Shown here in pieces: positions 8,241 through 16,187 of a DNA stretch of 64,000 bases (within the stretch, counting starts at the first letter, position 1; every line of letters begins with the position of its first letter). Origin of the DNA: Poriferisodalis sp963663635 (GTDB lineage: Bacteria; Actinomycetota; Acidimicrobiia; Acidimicrobiales; Poriferisodalaceae); assembly GCA_963663635.2 (NCBI GenBank), contig CAXXMY010000011.1:372001-436000 (forward strand). The letters run 5' to 3'. The notes under the pieces were generated by a model. The model searched no databases and had not been told where the DNA came from. It saw only the letters and a program-made list of their open reading frames with translations. Both the position numbers and the translations under genes were made by a program.

Positions 8241-9077
8241 ATGAAACTTGCGGGCAAGGTTGCTGTCGTCACTGGTGGAGCGAGCGGGATCGGCGAGGCT
8301 CTCGTCGAGCGGTTCCACGCCGAAGGGGCACGAGCGCTCGTCGTGGTCGACCGCGACGAAGCGGGTGCGGCAACCGTGGCTGACAGGGTCGGAGGCACCG
8401 CGGTCGGGCTCGACGTCACCGACGAAGACGCCATCAAGGCGGTCGTTGCGGACGCCGCCGCTGCACACGGCGCTTTGGACGTGTTCGTTTCCAACGCCGG
8501 CTACGTGACCCAAGGAGGGCTTGAGGTCTCCAACGACGAGATCCAGCGCATGTGGGAAGTGCATGTCATGTCGCACGTGTACGCGGCCAGAGCTGCTGTT
8601 CCCGTGATGGTCGCGAACGGGGGCGGCTACCTGCTGAACACTGCATCAGCGGCAGGCCTGCTGACTCAACTCGGCTCGCTGCAGTACACAGTCACGAAGG
8701 CCGCCGCGGTATCGCTGGGCGAATTCCTGTCGATCACCTACGGCGACAAAGGCATCGTGGTGTCGATGCTGTGTCCGCAGGCCGTCGAGACGAACATCTT
8801 GGCCAACAGTCCTGATCGAACTGGCAACGGGGACTCCGAACGGGGGACGCCCGGGGCTGCGGCTGGCGACGGCGTCTTGGCGCCCTCGCAGCTTGCCGAC
8901 ACCGTTATCGAGGCGATGGCGGAGGAGCGCTTTCTGGTGCTGCCGCATCCCGAGGTGCAGACCTACCGCGAGCGCAAGGCTTCCGATATCGACCGATGGC
9001 TGTCAGGAATGCGGCGCTTCCAGTCGCACCTGTTCGCCGGCTCCGCCGCGACGCCCGCGGACTGGCTGCTCAGCTAG
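8241..9077 (+). CDS. SDR family NAD(P)-dependent oxidoreductase
   Basis: This 278-residue short-chain dehydrogenase/reductase has the Rossmann nucleotide motif TGGASGIG at residues 11-18, the NAG turn (VSNAGYV), a catalytic Ser region (LLNTASAAGLL) and the YxxxK pair in QYTVTKAAAVSLGE. An Asp after strand 2 (VVVDRDEAG) favours NAD(H). The ATG at 8241 is placed right before the glycine-rich motif, as usual. The gene is divergent from the CoA-transferase gene and ends with a 4-bp convergent overlap on the methyltransferase gene. The substrate is probably a hydroxyacyl or alcohol compound, inferred only from family and neighbours. Confidence 0.85.
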   Translation: MKLAGKVAVVTGGASGIGEALVERFHAEGARALVVVDRDEAGAATVADRVGGTAVGLDVTDEDAIKAVVADAAAAHGALDVFVSNAGYVTQGGLEVSNDEIQRMWEVHVMSHVYAARAAVPVMVANGGGYLLNTASAAGLLTQLGSLQYTVTKAAAVSLGEFLSITYGDKGIVVSMLCPQAVETNILANSPDRTGNGDSERGTPGAAAGDGVLAPSQLADTVIEAMAEERFLVLPHPEVQTYRERKASDIDRWLSGMRRFQSHLFAGSAATPADWLLS

Positions 9078-9688
9078 CCAAGATCATCGGGCCGACGCGC
9101 CACGAGGCGCGCTTCGTGGCGGCCACCGAACCAGTCCTCAGCGAAACTGATCGGATCCAGGCCTTCGCACAAATCTGGAAGCTGGCCTCGCTTGACGAGG
9201 TATCGAAGGCCCGGGCGCGGACTTCGTTGCAGGTTGTCGACGGTTGCAACAACCACGAAAGCAATGCCGCCAGGCACCAGATAGCTCGCCAGCGCCGCCA
9301 GCAACGGCCGATGGAAGAAGTTCGAGCAGATCAGCGCGTGCCATCCGTGTTCTGAACGTGACGTTGAGGCGCCCACCGCCAATTCGGTCCGAGTCGGCGG
9401 GGGATCGGTTTCGAGATCTGTACGAACGGTGCGGAGCGCGATGTTGCTCTCGGCGGCGGCGCTGCGGGCGATCTCGAGTGCACGGCCCGAGACGTCGACG
9501 AGCGTCGTGGAGATGCCGCGTGCTGCCAGCCACAGCGCCGTGCCGCCGGTGCCGCCGGCCAAGTCGAGTGCCGTCGCGCAGTCCACCAGCAGTCCGGCAT
9601 GCCTGGTCACGAATTCCGAGGGTCGACCGGGTTCATGGACGTCCGCGTACGCAGCATCCCAGCGCTGGGCAGCTGCGACGTCGTCCAT
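9074..9688 (-). CDS. Class I SAM-dependent methyltransferase
   Basis: The 204-residue product has the Rossmann-like methyltransferase fold. Motif I, ALDLAGGTGGTALWLAARG (about 41-59), binds S-adenosylmethionine, TTLVDVSGRALEIAR carries the acidic residue that holds the ribose, and HALICSNFFHRPLLAAL plus LVPGGIAFVVV match motifs IV to VI. The N-terminal RWDAAYADVHEPGRPSEFV resembles the tellurite-resistance/UbiE-like group. The acceptor molecule is unknown. It ends 4 bp into the SDR gene on the opposite strand and lies just downstream of livM on the same strand, 8 bp after it, so it could be the last gene of the livH-livM transcript. Confidence 0.8.
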   Translation of the reverse strand: MDDVAAAQRWDAAYADVHEPGRPSEFVTRHAGLLVDCATALDLAGGTGGTALWLAARGISTTLVDVSGRALEIARSAAAESNIALRTVRTDLETDPPPTRTELAVGASTSRSEHGWHALICSNFFHRPLLAALASYLVPGGIAFVVVATVDNLQRSPRPGLRYLVKRGQLPDLCEGLDPISFAEDWFGGRHEARLVARRPDDLG

Positions 9689-9696
9689 CCCCGAAC

Positions 9697-11064
9697 TCAG
9701 ACGCCGGCTCGCAGTCCTCGTGTTCGATAGCTGCGCACATAGGCGGCCACCAGCAACAACACCGCGTAGAAGAAGTACTCAGATTTGACGAGACCGCTCC
9801 AGCCGCCTTGGGTCAGCCAGCCTTCGCGATCGACCAGCCACACCGGCAGCAGCACCAGGACCGCTGACGCTGGCACGGTTCGCAGCAGACCGCTGCCGCC
9901 GATGGCGGTGCTTGCAAACGCGATGGTCAGCGCGAACAGCTTGATCGACAGCTCTTCGGGGTATTGGGCCTGGTCGGTGAAGTTGACGGGGACCACGAGC
10001 AGTCCGCCGGCCATCCCGGCGAGGCCGCTGCTGAGGGCTACCCCGGTGAGCCGCAGCCGATACACCGACACGCCGAAGGCTGCGGCAGCAGTGGGGTCGT
10101 CCCGCGTCGCGATGATGGCGCGGCCCACGGGGCCCGACAGCAGGCCATGCAGCAGCCACATGACGACAACGACCCAGATGACGACGTACCAGAACTCCCA
10201 GATGTGCTCGTCACGAGCGTCGACACCAGTCCACGCGGGAGGCAGGAACTCCGCGTCCAGCGTCACCGGCAGCGGGCCGTCGATCTGGCGAAGCACGATC
10301 GGGAATACGACGGCCGCGGAGAGTGTCAGCAGCGCCAGGTAGGCCTTCGGCAGGCGCAGCGCGGGGATGGCCAAGAGTGCCCCGACAGCGAAGCCCGCCA
10401 CGAATCCGACGATCGGCATGAGTGACGGCGGCAAACCGAAATCGTTCACCGAGTGGAGTGCTGCTACCGCGCCGCAGCCAGTCAGGGCGCCGTGGCCGAC
10501 CGACAGCAGACCCAAACGATGGGTCAGCAGCCACAAGCCGGCAAATGTCAGCGTCAATGCGGCGAGCTGTGTCACGTCGGTGACGAAGATGGGCGACGCC
10601 ATCATCGGCGTGACAATGGTGACCGCGGCGAACACCACCAGGGCGGCGCCGGTCAGAGCTCGTCGCGCCGACTGCGGACGGCCGCCGCCGACGCTCCGCT
10701 GGGCAGTTGTTGGCTCATCGTCGTGAACGGCGGTCGGCGGGGGGGTGGCGGTCGGAGCGGCGTCGTGTTCGTCTGGTGCCGATTCGGGGGATCTCGTACC
10801 GGGCGGCGGTGCCTCCAACGTGATCAGGGGATCTGGCGGGGTCGCTTCAGGCTGCGGATCGGCGAGGCCGGGAATCGAGTGACTCGAGGGCTCGACATCG
10901 GGATCGCTGACGTCGCCCGTGTCGGGTACTGCGTCGTCGGCGGATTCGTCCACTGCTGTGTCGATGGCCGACTTGTCCGCTGCTGCGTCTTCGGCCGGCT
11001 CGTCCGCTGCTGCCGCGATGAGCTCGTCGTCTGTGCCGTCGTCGGCGTTGTAGAACTCGCTCAT
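9697..11064 (-). CDS. Branched-chain amino-acid-type ABC transporter permease (LivM-like) with acidic N-terminal extension
   Basis: The 455-residue protein carries a LivM/UrtC-type permease domain from about residue 137 onward: hydrophobic helices, then LGLLSVGHGALTGCGAV, the EAA-like loop GRAIIATRDDPTAAAAFGV, and the final gating segment TAIGGSGLLRTVPASAVLVLLP. Before it lies an unusual extension of about 135 residues rich in Asp, Glu, Ala and Pro, presumably cytoplasmic and disordered. The ATG at 11064 overlaps the stop of livH by 4 bp (ATGA), indicating translational coupling. No binding protein or ATPase gene is adjacent on this strand, so these permeases may borrow components from the Urt-like operon at 16-21 kb or from elsewhere. 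Confidence 0.85.
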   Translation of the reverse strand: MSEFYNADDGTDDELIAAAADEPAEDAAADKSAIDTAVDESADDAVPDTGDVSDPDVEPSSHSIPGLADPQPEATPPDPLITLEAPPPGTRSPESAPDEHDAAPTATPPPTAVHDDEPTTAQRSVGGGRPQSARRALTGAALVVFAAVTIVTPMMASPIFVTDVTQLAALTLTFAGLWLLTHRLGLLSVGHGALTGCGAVAALHSVNDFGLPPSLMPIVGFVAGFAVGALLAIPALRLPKAYLALLTLSAAVVFPIVLRQIDGPLPVTLDAEFLPPAWTGVDARDEHIWEFWYVVIWVVVVMWLLHGLLSGPVGRAIIATRDDPTAAAAFGVSVYRLRLTGVALSSGLAGMAGGLLVVPVNFTDQAQYPEELSIKLFALTIAFASTAIGGSGLLRTVPASAVLVLLPVWLVDREGWLTQGGWSGLVKSEYFFYAVLLLVAAYVRSYRTRGLRAGV

Positions 11065-12023
11065 GTCTTCAGCCCGATCCGGGGCGACCGTCGGCGCACC
11101 AGCCCGCTCGGACGAACGGCGAGCACGACAATCAACACGGCCAGTGCCCACACGAGGGTCACCTGGCTGTCGATGAACCCGACGTAGCCGGCCATCATGG
11201 TCTCGGCAAATGCGAACAGGTAGCCGCCGACGAGCGCCAGGCCGGGACTGCGCAGGCCGCCCAGCGTGGCGGCGGCCAATCCGAAGATCAGCAGCCGATC
11301 CATCATGGGCGGCCGGACGTTGATCTGTCCGGCGATAAGGCCCCCAGCGACGGCTCCCAGACCCGCGGCGATGGCCCAGCCCCCCATGACGATGCGCTCG
11401 ACACGGATGCCAACGAGGGTCGCGCTGTCACGGTTCGAGGTGATCGCCCGGAATGCCATGCCGATCTTCGTGGAGCGCTGGATGAGCGCCAGAAGCCCCA
11501 GCACAGCGAGCAGCGTCACCGTCACGCCCAAGGTGTCGAACCACAGCCGCGCACCGGCGATGTCGAAGCGGTCGGTGTGCTCTTGAGGGAACGGCGATCC
11601 CAAGAACCTCGTCCGGCCGCCGAAGTGCTTGCTGACGAATACCGCCACGAGCAGGTACAGCCCCAACGTTGCCCCGATGGTCGGCACTGGATCGCCGCGC
11701 ATCGGCCGGATCACGGTGACCTCGAGCAGCGCACCCAAGGCCGCGGACACCACCACTGCTCCGACGACGGCGGCCCAGATAGGCCACGGCGTAGCGAACG
11801 GTGCCAGCCAGCCGGAGAAGGCGACCGTCGGATCTGCTCCCGCTGCGAACGCCACGGCGATGTAGGCGGACAGCATGGCCAGCTTGCCCTGCGCGAGGTT
11901 CAGCACCCCGGTCGATCGGAACACCATCGAGATCGCGACTGCCAGCGCCGCATAGGCGGAGCCATTGGCGAACGAGTCGAACACCCGCTGTAGGAACAGG
12001 GTCACGGCTGCCGATTCTGGCAT
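11061..12023 (-). CDS. Branched-chain amino-acid-type ABC transporter permease (LivH-like)
   Basis: This 320-residue LivH/UrtB-type inner-membrane permease has eight or so hydrophobic helices. FLQRVFDSFANGSAYAALA and FRSTGVLNLAQGKLAMLSAY form the conserved first part; GMAFRAITSNRDSATLVGI is the coupling loop that contacts the ATPase; GLRSPGLALVGGYLFAFAE lies near the C-terminus. The ATG at 12023 gives normal family length; the frame remains open further upstream into the divergent deaminase gene but that part is non-coding in character. It forms a two-gene unit with livM, divergent from the methylthioadenosine salvage genes with only 48 bp between starts, so one regulatory region serves both directions. 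Confidence 0.87.
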   Translation of the reverse strand: MPESAAVTLFLQRVFDSFANGSAYAALAVAISMVFRSTGVLNLAQGKLAMLSAYIAVAFAAGADPTVAFSGWLAPFATPWPIWAAVVGAVVVSAALGALLEVTVIRPMRGDPVPTIGATLGLYLLVAVFVSKHFGGRTRFLGSPFPQEHTDRFDIAGARLWFDTLGVTVTLLAVLGLLALIQRSTKIGMAFRAITSNRDSATLVGIRVERIVMGGWAIAAGLGAVAGGLIAGQINVRPPMMDRLLIFGLAAATLGGLRSPGLALVGGYLFAFAETMMAGYVGFIDSQVTLVWALAVLIVVLAVRPSGLVRRRSPRIGLKT

Positions 12024-12071
12024 GGAGCCGTCCGATGTCGGGAGATCAGCTGCGGCTGCGATGATGAGGGC

Positions 12072-13406
12072 GTGCAACTTCAATCCGATGGCGCCAGGTA
12101 CCTCGCCGATGTTGTGCTGACGTGCGACGAGGACTTCTCGATGATCGAACGCAGCGCGGTGGACGTGGGAGCCGATGGGCGTATCGCCTGGGTGGGTGCC
12201 GCGGCTGACGCACCGGCAACCGATGCTCCCGTGATCAACTTGGGCGGGTTGTTGATGCCCGGCCTGGTCAACACGCACGCGCACACACCGATGACGCTGG
12301 TGCGCGGCGCCGGTGACGGGCTGCCGCTGATGGCGTGGCTCACCGAGGTGATGTGGCCGCGCGAGGGCCGGCTGCGGCCCGACGACGTCTGGTGGGGGAT
12401 GGCGCTGGGCTCAGTCGAGATGCTGCGTTCCGGCGTGACGACGACATGCGAGATGTACGCCTACGAGGAGGCTGTCACCGATGCGGCCCGCGGGGCCGGA
12501 ATTCGACTGGTGATGTGTCCGGGCGTGTTGTCTGCGTTTCACGCGGACACCGACGGCAGTGTCGCCAGCCGCGTCGATGACATTGCTCGCTTTCACGCAG
12601 CCGAACACGATTCCGACGGCCTCGTCACGGTCGGATTCGCCCCGCACTCGGCGTACGACCTCGGCGTGGAGGCCTGCGCCGAGGTGGCAGCCGCCGCTCG
12701 TGAACGCGACACGCTGCTGCACATTCACCTGGCCGAGACGCGCGGCGAAGCAGATGCGCTGTCGGCGGCCCATGACGGCGCCAGCGTCCCGCAGCTCCTC
12801 GCGGGGGCCGGCGTGCTGGAGGGCCGGGTGCTGGCCGCGCACAGTGTCTGGCTCGACGATGCCGACCTCGACATCTACGAATCGAACGCTGTCGCTGTGG
12901 CGCACTGCCCGGTCAGCAACATGAAGCTGGGCTCGGGCGTGGCGCGGGTGCCCGAGATGCTCGAGCGTGGCATCACGGTGTCGCTCGCCACCGACGGACC
13001 GGCCTCCAACGACGACCTGGACCTGTGGGAGGAGATCAAGATCGCCTCGCTGCTGGCCCGGGTCACCGCACTCGACCCCACGGTGATGAGCGCGCAGCAG
13101 GTGATCTCGATGGCGACCCGCAGCGGGGCTGCGGCGGTGGGCCTGCAGACCGGGGTGCTGGAGCCCGGCCGTTGGGCCGACATGATCCGGCTCGACCTTG
13201 ACGACCCGGCCTTCGTCCCGGTCACCTCGCCGCGGGAGTTGATCGCCCACGTGGCGTGGGCCGGCGGCAGCCGTCACGTCACCGATGTCTGGGTGAGCGG
13301 CGAGCGAGTGGTCGCAGGGCGGGTCTGCTTGACCGTCGACGAGGCACGGGCCCGATTTGAGGTGCAGCATCGAGCACAACGGCTGGCAAGGGAGTCGGGA
13401 ACATGA
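12072..13406 (+). CDS. mtaD: Amidohydrolase, probable 5'-methylthioadenosine/S-adenosylhomocysteine deaminase
   Basis: The 444-residue protein is an amidohydrolase of the MtaD/TrzA group that deaminates 5'-methylthioadenosine (MTA) and related adenosines. The metal site is visible as HAH in PGLVNTHAHTPMTLVRGAG (His69 and His71), a His in LLHIHLAETRGEAD, a further His in RVLAAHSVWLDDAD, and the Asp of SLATDGPASND. These ligands and the spacing match the mononuclear Zn/Fe deaminases. Start is GTG at 12072. It overlaps the following phosphorylase gene by 4 bp, so the two products probably act in sequence: MTA to methylthioinosine, then phosphorolysis. A role in deaminating another aminopurine cannot be excluded. 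Confidence 0.82.
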   Translation: MQLQSDGARYLADVVLTCDEDFSMIERSAVDVGADGRIAWVGAAADAPATDAPVINLGGLLMPGLVNTHAHTPMTLVRGAGDGLPLMAWLTEVMWPREGRLRPDDVWWGMALGSVEMLRSGVTTTCEMYAYEEAVTDAARGAGIRLVMCPGVLSAFHADTDGSVASRVDDIARFHAAEHDSDGLVTVGFAPHSAYDLGVEACAEVAAAARERDTLLHIHLAETRGEADALSAAHDGASVPQLLAGAGVLEGRVLAAHSVWLDDADLDIYESNAVAVAHCPVSNMKLGSGVARVPEMLERGITVSLATDGPASNDDLDLWEEIKIASLLARVTALDPTVMSAQQVISMATRSGAAAVGLQTGVLEPGRWADMIRLDLDDPAFVPVTSPRELIAHVAWAGGSRHVTDVWVSGERVVAGRVCLTVDEARARFEVQHRAQRLARESGT

Positions 13407-14161
13407 CTGACGACATCGACGCCGATTCCGCGGAGCCCGTCGGCATCATCGCCGGAACTGGCTTCTACGAGCTGCCCGGACTGGAAGATGCAGAGCACCT
13501 GGTGGTGCCCACCGCGTGGGGAGAGGCCGCTGCGATGACTGGACGGTGGCGCGGGCGAGACATCGTCTTCGTGCCACGCCACGGCGGTGATCATTCGATC
13601 CCGCCGTCGGCGATCAACTACCGCGCCAACATCGCAGCCCTGCGTGACCTCGGCGCAGTCGGCATTCTGGCCGTCAGCGTCGTCGGGTCGATGGTGCCCG
13701 AATGGGGCACGGGCTCGTTCATGCTGCTCGACGACTATCTGGAGTTCACCACGGGTCGCGATGCAACGTTCCACGACCAGCCCGGAAACGTCGTCCACAC
13801 CGACATGTCGGCTCCGTACGACCCCACGCTGCGTGCGGTGCTGATCGAAGCCGCAGCCGCTGAGGGCATCGACATAGCGCCGACCGCCACCTATGTCTGC
13901 ACGAACGGCCCCCGCTTCGAGACACCGGCCGAGATCCGCATGTACGCCCAACTCGGCGGCAGCGTCGTGGGCATGACCGGCTACCCCGAAGTCGCGCTCG
14001 CCAGAGAAGCCGGCATCCCCTACGCGGGTGTGGCGGTCGTGGCGAACATGGCCGCCGGCATGTTCGACGGCGAGATCTCCCACGAAGAGGTGTCGGCGGC
14101 ACTCGAGGCCACCAAGGACCCGCTGTTCGCTTTGCTCGGGCGCACAGTGTCGAGGGTCTAG
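13403..14161 (+). CDS. MTA/MTI phosphorylase family protein, likely S-methyl-5'-thioinosine phosphorylase
   Basis: This 252-residue enzyme belongs to the trimeric PNP/MTAP family (GIIAGTGFYELPGLEDAE with the phosphate-binding loop; FVPRHGGDHSIPPSAINYRANI; CTNGPRFETPAEIRM; GMTGYPEVALAREAGIPYA). In human MTAP the purine 6-amino group is recognised by Asp220 within ATDYD. Here the aligned segment reads VANMA, with Asn at that place, as in PNPs and methylthioinosine phosphorylases that prefer 6-oxopurines. Coupled by a 4-bp overlap to the deaminase, the pair would convert MTA to methylthioinosine and then to hypoxanthine plus methylthioribose-1-phosphate. That specificity is an inference from one residue and the operon; the family is certain. 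Confidence 0.85.
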   Translation: MTDDIDADSAEPVGIIAGTGFYELPGLEDAEHLVVPTAWGEAAAMTGRWRGRDIVFVPRHGGDHSIPPSAINYRANIAALRDLGAVGILAVSVVGSMVPEWGTGSFMLLDDYLEFTTGRDATFHDQPGNVVHTDMSAPYDPTLRAVLIEAAAAEGIDIAPTATYVCTNGPRFETPAEIRMYAQLGGSVVGMTGYPEVALAREAGIPYAGVAVVANMAAGMFDGEISHEEVSAALEATKDPLFALLGRTVSRV

Positions 14162-14208
14162 CCACGCGATGGAGCAGGGTCGCCGAGTGCTACCTGTATG
14201 GCACTATG

Positions 14209-14226
14209 TGTGAATAGATATTGACA
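14209..14226. promoter_or_regulatory. Operator 1: 18-bp dyad in front of the ArsR-family gene
   Basis: TGTGAATAGATATTGACA is a near-perfect dyad with 8-bp arms (TGTGAATA and TATTGACA) around GA. It ends 7 bp before the ATG at 14234 and 19 bp before the alternative ATG at 14246. It contains a TTGACA hexamer. A closely similar dyad lies at 16153-16170; the two places flank the regulator and sensor genes. Likely the binding site for the ArsR protein and the basis of its autoregulation. Confidence 0.7.
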
Positions 14227-14233
14227 AACCGAT

Positions 14234-14608
14234 ATGGGCGCGCACATGACTGATCCCATCAGCGATGCCACGTTTTCTGCCTTGGCGGACCAGACGCGCC
14301 GGGCCATTCTCGGCGTGATTGGTGAACACGGTGAACTCACCGTTGGGGAGATCGCCTCGCGTTTCGACGCAGTCGGCCGGACCGCCGTCTCCTCCCATCT
14401 GCGGATCCTGCGTCTCGCGGGCCTGATCACCGAACGTCGCGACGGCCGCTACCGGCACTACTCGCTGACATCGACGCCCGCCGACACGGTGGTGGCGTTT
14501 CTGGCCTCCGTCTACCAGAACTCGTTGGAACAACTCTCCGCAGCGATCACCGAAGCGGTGGCCGCCGCCGGCACCACGGTCCAGCGAGACGACGAGCTGA
14601 GCGCCTAG
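14234..14608 (+). CDS. ArsR-family winged-helix transcriptional regulator
   Basis: The 124-residue protein is an ArsR/SmtB-fold repressor: DATFSALADQTRRAILGVI begins the domain, VGEIASRFDAVGRTAVSSHL is the helix-turn-helix with the recognition helix, and AGLITERRDGRYRHYSL is the wing. No cysteine metal site is present, so it is not a metal sensor. It belongs to the group usually paired with an SRPBCC-domain gene, and indeed an SRPBCC fusion gene starts 11 bp downstream. ATG at 14234 or 14246. The dyads at 14209 and 16153 are its likely targets. I infer that it represses itself and the transporter operon until a ligand is sensed. Confidence 0.85.
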   Translation: MGAHMTDPISDATFSALADQTRRAILGVIGEHGELTVGEIASRFDAVGRTAVSSHLRILRLAGLITERRDGRYRHYSLTSTPADTVVAFLASVYQNSLEQLSAAITEAVAAAGTTVQRDDELSA

Positions 14609-14618
14609 TTGCGCTGCC

Positions 14619-16058
14619 GTGGCTGAACTCGTTCTGAGCAGCGAAGCACGCCTGGAGGCGAGCCCGAGTGAGTTGTTCGCCCTGTTCGGCTCGGGCGACC
14701 CGTCTCTGGGTTGGCTGTTCGGCTCGGAGGCAGAGACGCTCCGACCCGGCGCGCTTGTGCGTCTTACCCTTCCCTTCGGCGACCTGACACGATCGCCCGG
14801 AACGGCGAGGGTCCAGCGCTGCAAGCCCGGGCGCCGCATCGATCTCGTGCACGAATCACCCTGGGCGGGCCGCGTGGTCTGCCTCCTCGATCCGCTCAGT
14901 GGCGGCGGCACTCGCCTGCGCATCCACGTCACGATCGACGATCTCGAATTTCTGCGCCTGGGCGCCGACTTCGGACTCCTCTCCGGCGCCGATGTCGACG
15001 CCTGGGAGGTGCCCCTCGGATTGCTGACGTCGTTGTCGGGGAGTGCGGGGATCCTTGGGCGTTCAACCGTGAACTGTGCACAGCTCGCAACCGACGAGAT
15101 CAATGCCGATGGCGGAGTGATGGGCCGGGACGTTCGGCTCGTCGTGGCAGACGATGCCACCGATCCCGGCGTCGGCGCGTTGGCGATGCGTCGCCTCTGC
15201 CGGGTGTCTGACATGGCCGCTGTCATCGGCATGCACTCTTCAGCGACCTATGCGGTCACCTCGCCCATGGCCATCGCAACCGGAATTCCCTATCTCTACA
15301 CCCCGACCAGCGAGGCGACGGCGGCGCATCCGCTCCTCATCCATTTCGGCGAGCGGCCTTTGGACCAGCTTCACCGTGCCCTGCCGCTGATGGCCAAGGC
15401 GACGGGTGGAACCCGCTGGTTCCTGACCGGAAATGACTACTCGTGGCCACGGGCGATCGGCACTGCAGCACGCGAAGTCATCGAGCGCATGGGGGGCACG
15501 GTCACCGGCGAACGCTATGTGCCGCTGGGCACGCAAGACTTTGCATTGGTGATTTCTGCCATTCATGCCTGCGGCACCGACCACGTTGTCTCGAGCTTCG
15601 TCGGGCAGGACCACGTTCGCTTCGAGTGCGAATTCTCCGCATCCGGGCTGCGCGGCACGATCCGTACATTTGCCCCGCTAATGGATGATGCAGTCGTCGA
15701 GCACCTGGGCCCTTCCGGTGTGGGCATCTGGAATGCCCTCGGCTATTTCGTTGCCATGGACACCGCCGAGAACCGTGAGTTCCTGCGCCGCTACGAGGAC
15801 CGCTTCGGTGAGTGCGCCCCGCCCGTCTCCGCTGCAGCAGAAGGGGTGTACGAAGCCATCCACACGTGGGCAAGCGCGTGTCGATCCGGTGGCGGCACTG
15901 AACCGAGCGCCCTGCTCGGCGGAATTCGCACGGCCGGTTTCCGTGGCCCGAGGCGCTGCGGCCGCGGCGGATCTCTGGAGTCGCTGTTGCTGGGGGAGGC
16001 GACGCCGTCGGGCGTCAAGGTGCTGGACGAACTTCCCGTCGCGACTCACTCGCTCTAG
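14619..16058 (+). CDS. SRPBCC domain fused to a cytoplasmic periplasmic-binding-protein domain (candidate ligand sensor)
   Basis: This 479-residue protein has no signal peptide or membrane helix. Residues 1 to about 127 are an SRPBCC/AHSA1-like domain (EARLEASPSELFALF, RVQRCKPGRRIDLVHESPW, THVTIDD-type strand). From about 130 to the end it is a type I periplasmic-binding-protein fold of the AmiC/UrtA class: AQLATDEINADGGVMGRDV, VVADDATDPGVGALAMRRL, GMHSSATYAVTSPMA, RWFLTGNDYSWPRAIG, YVPLGTQDFALVISAI. The same landmarks occur in the secreted lipoprotein encoded next (GTHSSAT, WFLLGNDYVWPR, PLGTQDF), so both likely recognise the same ligand. AmiC of Pseudomonas is a known cytoplasmic binding-protein sensor of amides. 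Placed directly after arsR, it is probably the inducer-sensing partner. Start is GTG at 14619. The C-terminal part (GGSLESLLLGEATPSG) is less conserved. Confidence 0.8.
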   Translation: MAELVLSSEARLEASPSELFALFGSGDPSLGWLFGSEAETLRPGALVRLTLPFGDLTRSPGTARVQRCKPGRRIDLVHESPWAGRVVCLLDPLSGGGTRLRIHVTIDDLEFLRLGADFGLLSGADVDAWEVPLGLLTSLSGSAGILGRSTVNCAQLATDEINADGGVMGRDVRLVVADDATDPGVGALAMRRLCRVSDMAAVIGMHSSATYAVTSPMAIATGIPYLYTPTSEATAAHPLLIHFGERPLDQLHRALPLMAKATGGTRWFLTGNDYSWPRAIGTAAREVIERMGGTVTGERYVPLGTQDFALVISAIHACGTDHVVSSFVGQDHVRFECEFSASGLRGTIRTFAPLMDDAVVEHLGPSGVGIWNALGYFVAMDTAENREFLRRYEDRFGECAPPVSAAAEGVYEAIHTWASACRSGGGTEPSALLGGIRTAGFRGPRRCGRGGSLESLLLGEATPSGVKVLDELPVATHSL

Positions 16059-16152
16059 CGCCGCACGCCGCACGCCCGACGGCCCCGGCACTGCGCACTC
16101 GCCCTGCGTGTCGACAGCCGCCACTTGACTGCGCCCCCACAACAAGACAATA

Positions 16153-16170
16153 TGTCAACAGCTACTCACA
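16153..16170. promoter_or_regulatory. Operator 2: 18-bp dyad in front of the binding-lipoprotein gene
   Basis: TGTCAACAGCTACTCACA, read on the other strand, is TGTGAGTAGCTGTTGACA and differs from operator 1 at four of 18 positions; similarity extends five bases further out. It lies 17 bp before the start at 16188. Upstream, TTGACT (16125-16130) and a weak -10 around 16146-16153 would put the transcription start inside the dyad, which suits repression. Confidence 0.7.
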
Positions 16171-16187
16171 TATAGGGGGAGGTCCAA

